Shown: in pieces, positions 58,901-64,000 of the stretch
How the letters are laid out: each line of letters opens with the position of its first letter
Numbering within the stretch: position 1 is the stretch's first letter
Source of the DNA: Stenogyne calaminthoides
Lineage: Eukaryota; Streptophyta; Magnoliopsida; Lamiales; Lamiaceae
Assembly (NCBI GenBank): GCA_037126765.1
Contig: JBBCBC010000022.1
Location: 1,674,001 to 1,738,000 of the forward strand
Length of the DNA stretch: 64,000 nucleotides
Direction of reading: 5' to 3'
Notes under the pieces: generated by a model
What the model saw: the letters and a program-made list of their open reading frames with translations, nothing else
Told to the model about the DNA's origin: nothing
The model's database searches: none
Made by a program: the position numbers and the translations under genes

Positions 58901-59953
58901 GACTCGTTTACTGGGACCCGACCACCGGACGTTGCTAGTCGAGCAGGCGTAAATTCGGCTGCCGGGAGGATCGACCCCCCCAATGTCAGCTAGCGGTAGC
59001 GATGGAAAATCATGGCGAAGGTAAGCCAGCATGCAGACGCGTCTTGGCTTATTGATACCTCTGGGCTACCAAGAACCGTGAGGGCGATCTGGCATACCCC
59101 GCTGGAATCTTGTGATCGCTCGGCAATGGGCCGGATCGACGCGTGGCAGTGCATCCATAGCGAATTGCTAATGCGTGGCGTTCAAAGATGGAATTTTTTT
59201 TTTCGACGAACGAGCAGTGAGAGAAATTCAAGAGCGGTGTTTCTTCAAGATCAAGCCAAGGAAAATCAAACCATGACCCAGGTTGGATATCGTGCCCAAT
59301 GTGTTTATTTTCTACTTTGCTTGATTTATTGTTTTTTTTATGCTTTATTTAATTTGTTTAAATGTGTTTGCATGAGAATCGCTCAAAAAAAAAATCTCAA
59401 ACTCAAAAATTACTAAGTATGTTTTAATAATTAATTTGGGTTTGAATCGAATTAATTTTGACCTCCATGATTTATTTATTTGTGAAATCTTTTGGAGAAA
59501 TTACCCTACGGGGCGGTTAAAAGATAACTTTCACATGAATAAATTCTCAAAAGGATGATTGTGAATTATTATTAGTGGCGACGATGACCCTCCCACGAGG
59601 CTCGCTCAAAAGCGAGTAGTAATTTCAGTATTTAATCATGGTTATTACTTAGGTATAAAATTGATATGCATATACTTCACCGAAGTCCCTGTCAATTTTA
59701 TATTGGTCAAGTGGGAGCCGACTATTAATTTTTGAAATTAAAGGTTTGTAACTGTTTTTGTTTATAACCTGCTTGAATGTGATTTAAATTATGACCCTCC
59801 CACGAGGCTCATTTAAATCTGTTTTGAGATGTTGGCTGATACATGTTCATATTTTTTTGAGATTTCAATATGAATCATGTGATCGAATTATGTTATTTTC
59901 TTTGTGTTGATCCGGATATTGACACAAGATATATGTTTATTTTCAGTTTCATC

Positions 59954-62900
59954 ATGTCACAACTTTTTAATCCACAGTTCAATATACTAAAAGACAATCT
60001 GCTTACTGGAGAAAACTTTATTGTTTGGAAACGAAAACTTATTAACATCCTTGCTTCACATGAATTCAAATGGGTACTCAATGTACCAAAACCCGAAAAA
60101 CCAACCAAGGGTGCCGGTATATGGGACAAGATGGAATATAGTGAATGGGAGATAGGAAATGAATTGATAAGGGACATTATCTTGACACACATGTCAGATT
60201 CGTTAAAGGACCTTCATCAAGGATTTTCCACGGCTGCAGACATTATGGGAAATCTCGAAGCGATGTCCGCACATCCGACCCATATGGCAATCCAAAACAT
60301 TAAGCGTGACATGGTCAAGCTAAAGTTGGAAGAAGGAATGACTGCTAAAGAGCACATTCTTAGGGTTATGGTCATCTATGAGGAATTGACATTTCTTGGC
60401 GAAAAATGTGACTTCAAAAGCAAAATTGATTTCATTCTCAATTCTCTGCCAAAGAGCTATGATCATCCTTATGTAAAATATCTAATGGAGGATATGGATT
60501 TTACTACGGACGATCTCATAAAGGCTGTTACTTTGGTCGAAGAGGACAATGAGCGCAAGAAAGTGAAACTGGTTACAAAAGGGTCTGCTTCTCGTTCTAG
60601 GCCAATTGGTGGTAAGAACAATGAAGAGACAAACAGGATAAACCATTTCTATTCAAACTTCAAAGATGAGAGCTTGAGCAAGAGGATCTGTTTGGATTGC
60701 GGAGAAAGGGGACACTGGAGGTGGGCCTGTTCCAATCCCAAAAGGAATGGAAAGAAATGTAATTCTCACTCACTAGTTGTTGAAACTTGTTTGGCAGAGT
60801 ATGCTACCCATTCGTGGGTAGTCGATAAGGGATCCACTGATCATGTTTGTTTCACGTTACAGGGGTTCAAGCGGACCCGACAACTTAGTGGAAGTGAGAT
60901 CCTCATCACGCTAGGCGATGCTACGAGAGTGGCAGCTGAAGCAGTGGGAGAAGTGCACCTGTCTTTTGAAGACCAGTTTTTAATTTTAAGAGATGTTCTT
61001 TATGTTCCTGTTTTTCAGAAAAACCTTATTTCAGTTTTTAAACTATTTGTCGATGGATATTCTGTTCGTTTTAATAAACATGTTACTATTTTTCGTAACG
61101 ATGTGATTATCTGTCGTGAAATTTTACGGAACAATCTATATATTATTAACTATGCATACCACTCACAAAATGCATCGTATAACTTATCTACTATTTCATG
61201 TAAAAGAAAGCATTCGGCTAACGTGAACGAAACACTTCTTTGGCACCTAAGATTAGGTCATATTAACCCAAAAAGGATTCAAAGGTTGGTTCAAGACGGT
61301 TCATTGGGGTCTCTCCAGGTTGAACCATTTCCAACTTGCGAATCGTGCTTGGAGGGTAAAATGACCAAGAGGGCATTTGGAGCCAAGGGGCTTAGAGCTA
61401 AGGAAGTGTTAGAAATTGTTCACACCGGCGCAGTGTGGTCCAATGCAAATTAAAGCTAGAGGTGGCTCACAGTATTTAAATTCGTTTATCGATGATTACT
61501 CACGCTACGAATACATTTTCCTAATGAAGCATAAATCTGAGACCTTCGATAAATTCAAAGAATTTAAGGCTCAAGCAGAGAATCATAAGGAAAAGACTAT
61601 CAAGTTTCTACGATCTGATAGTGGAGGTGAATACCTCGATGATGAATTCTTGAACTACACAGCGGAAGAGGGATTGCATCCCGGTTGATCTTTTTGGTAC
61701 CCCTTAACAAAACGGGGTTGCAGAACAAAGAAATAGGACGCTTCTAGAAATGATAAGATCAATGATGAGTTATGCAGATTTACCAAAATCGTTCTGGGGT
61801 TACGCTTTGGAAACAACAGCCTATATTCTAAACTTAGTGCCATCCAAATCAGTTCCTAAAACCCCGAGAGAGTTGTGGGCGAGTATAAGCCCGATTATGG
61901 ACACATCAGGATCTGGGGGTGTCCGGCATACGTGTTGGACAAGGAAGCTGGTAAGTTGGATGCACATTCGGAATTAAGGTTGTTCATTGGGTACCCCGAA
62001 GGGACAAAAGGATGCATGTTCTATGGTCCCGAAGATCAAAAGGTCGTAATCAGTACGTACTTTAGATTTTTGGAAGAAGACTATATGAAAGACAAAAAGC
62101 CTAGAAGTGAAATTACCTTGGAAGAACTTAAGGGGCCAACTCCATGTCCAACTGTACAAAATGATATACCAAACGTCACGCCTTCACAATCGGAACCTCG
62201 TCGTAGTGGGAGGGTTGTCCGACAACCCGAGCGATTCTTAGGGATTGGAGAGTCTTCGGACTTGATCTCAGGCGAAGAATCAGATCCCTGGTCCTACAAT
62301 GAGGTGATCCAAGACAAAGATGCAACTTCTTGGCAAACATCAATGGAAGCCGAAATGGGTTCAATGGATCACAACAAAGTGTTGGAGCTAGTCGAACCAC
62401 TTAATGGGGTAAAACCCATTGGATGCAAGTGGGTATACAAGAGAAAAAGGGGACCGGACGGAAAGGTTGAAACTTTTAAGGCAAGACTAGTGGCGAATGG
62501 GTATACTCTAGAATGGATAGACTATGAGGAAACCTTTTCGCCAGTAGCCATGCTCAAGTCCATCCGCATTCTCTTGTCGATTGCTGCACATTTAGACTTT
62601 GAGATCTAGCAAATGGATGTCAAGACAGTTTTCCTCAATAGAAGTCTTGACGAAGAAATCTATATGCAACAACCCGAAAACCTTCATTGAAAAGATCAAG
62701 AGCATCCGGTTTGCAAGCTTAAGAAGTCCATTTATAAATTTTGAAGCAAGCATCCCGTGCTTGGAATCGATGTTTTGATCAAGTTATAAAATCCTACGGT
62801 TTTTGATCAAAACAACTTTGAAAGTTGTGTTTACAAAAAGCGTGAACTGCATTAGTATTTTTGGTACTATACGTTGACGACATACTGCTCATCGGAAATA

Positions 62901-63861
62901 ATGTAAAGGTGTTATCAGACGTAAGGGCATGGCTATCAAAACAGTTTGATATGAAGGATTTAGGTAAAGCTGGTCATATCCTAGGGATCAAGATCACTCG
63001 AGATCCCAAGAAAATGATGATCGGGCTTTCACAAGCCTCATATATAGACACTGTTATGAAACGCTTCAGCATGCAAGATTCCAAGAAAGGTTTTGTGCCC
63101 TACAGACATGGAATCCATCTATCCAAGGAAATGTGTCCCAAAACACGGAATGAGATAGATGACATGAAAGACATCCCTTATGCTTCGGTTGTAGGAAGCC
63201 TCATGTACGCAATGCTGTGCATGAGACCGGATATCTGCTTTGCCATATGCATGGTAGCTAGATATCAAAGCAACCTGGGAAAAGCGCATTGGACTGCAGT
63301 AAAGAACATTCTGAAGTATCTGAAGAGGACACAAGACAGAATGTTAGTTTACCAGTCAGACAGTCTAATCCCAATCGGTTACACGGACTCGGATTTCCAA
63401 TCTGACATTGACACCAGAAAGTCTACCTTGGGTATTGTGTTTTGCATGGGGGGAGGAGCCATGACATGGAGAAGTGTAAAGTAGAAATGCATCGCCGATT
63501 CTACCATGGAAGCTGAATCGTGGGCTAACTTACGAAAAATGAAGGAAGCGGTTTAGCTCAAGAACTTCCTAGTTGACTTGGGCGTTGTCCCGGATTTGCC
63601 CAAAGACAATCCGCGGTTTCTATTGTGATAATCTTAGGAGCGATTGCAAATTTGAGGGAACCAAGAGCACACAAGGCCATCAAACAAATTGAAAGAAAAT
63701 ACCATCTTATACGAGAAATTGTTAAGAGAGGAGACATTAAGGTGGCAAAGATTGCATCGGAAGATAACCTAGCAGATCCATTCACAAAGGGTCTGTCTCA
63801 GAGTACATTCGAGAGACATGTGGAAGGAATGAGTGTCAAGAACGTTGCCAATCTGCTTTGA
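59954..63861 (+). pseudogene. gag-pol of the plus-strand copia element, nearly complete but disrupted
   Basis: From ATG 59954 one frame runs to 61453. It holds a UBN2-type gag, a canonical CX2CX4HX4C knuckle (CLDCGERGHWRWAC, 60689-60730), protease (W-VVDKG, 60815-60832), and the integrase zinc-binding domain with LWHLRLGHINPKRIQRLV and CESCLEG (about 61235-61360). After a stop the integrase core continues in another frame (FIDDYSRYEYIFLM, RSDSGGEY; 61416-61688), then linker and RT start (61875-62609, WVYKRKRGPDGKVETFKARL), YVDD (62870-62881), DMKDLGKAGHILGIKI, and RNase H with GYTDSDFQSDIDTRKS (about 63379). It ends NLADPFTKGL...NLL at 63861. The protease has DKG where the family has DSG or DTG. 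With four or more breaks it cannot make an intact polyprotein as written. Confidence 0.9.
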
Positions 63862-63972
63862 GTAAAAGTGGGAGAAATTATTAGGTTCGTGTAAGGTGAC
63901 ATTAGATGTCACATAGAACACGGGACATGTTGTAGTATACTTAAAAGCAGACTTTGAGTATAAGTGGGAGAT

Positions 63973-64000
63973 TGTTGGGGTTATACTGAAAAGTATGCTT
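63973..64000 (+). repeat. Start of the 3' LTR of the plus-strand copia element (truncated by window)
   Basis: 28 bp that match the minus-strand reading of the LTR ends at 46168, 53387 and 2708. Confidence 0.9.

Larger units (their letters stand above)
58901..64000 (+). mobile_element. Ty1/copia retrotransposon, plus strand, 5' LTR absent, 3' LTR cut by window end
   Basis: The leader (58901-59953) and coding region match the minus-strand element. The polypurine tract AAGTGGGAGAT (63963-63973) is followed by the 3' LTR start TGTTGGGGTTATACTGAAAA at 63973. Only 28 bp of the LTR are in the window. Confidence 0.88.

Overview
This is nuclear DNA from a flowering plant. It is AT-rich, has GT-AG introns, and is packed with plant LTR retrotransposons, MITEs and a tRNA-derived SINE. 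The hydroxycinnamoyl transferase looks like an asterid (perhaps Lamiales) protein, but that placement is a weak inference. I see only three credible host genes.

Genes. (1) 11576-15411 (+) is a two-exon HCT (hydroxycinnamoyl-CoA:shikimate/quinate hydroxycinnamoyltransferase) of 429 aa with intact HHAAD and DFGWG motifs. Its 2.5-kb intron is loaded with MITEs. (2) 16213-16628 (-) is a small two-exon gene with a 68-bp intron. It encodes a 115-aa protein with a signal peptide and a hydrophobic C-terminal tail. (3) 29738-33297 (-) is a two-exon, 986-aa LRR receptor-like kinase of the At2g24130 type (non-RD), complete from signal peptide to kinase C-terminus.

Repeat layout. 0-11 kb: a solo copia LTR (790-2708, TSD TATAC), several Stowaway-like and other MITEs, a tandem duplication containing telomere-like repeats, and a large foldback element just upstream of HCT. 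17.9-21 kb: a decayed LINE 3' end, a hAT-type MITE with 8-bp TSD, and a SINE with a 16-bp TSD. 22.9-28.9 kb: a full-length but frame-broken Ty3/Gypsy chromovirus (TSD GTAAG). 35-39.4 kb: a foldback element, a second solo LTR (TSD TTGTG), a hAT MITE and a truncated LTR. 39.4-64 kb: nested retroelements. A PF04195-like 'putative gypsy-type transposon' gene is interrupted by a 9.07-kb minus-strand copia element (44319-53387, TSD ACCAG, 1.85-kb LTRs). Then come a 3' ORF, polypurine tract and 3' LTR of a Sirevirus-like element, and a plus-strand copia element of the same family as the minus one, whose 3' LTR starts 28 bp before the window ends.

Base quality. In several transposon stretches CAG and CTG triplets are replaced by CG, TCG or similar when repeat copies are compared. 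The pattern looks like consensus error at methylated CHG sites rather than mutation, so frameshifts in the transposon ORFs should be read with caution. I found no convincing undescribed multi-gene system. The most useful new items are the small secreted-protein gene, a dispersed foldback family with a shared terminal motif, and the CAG/CTG error signature.
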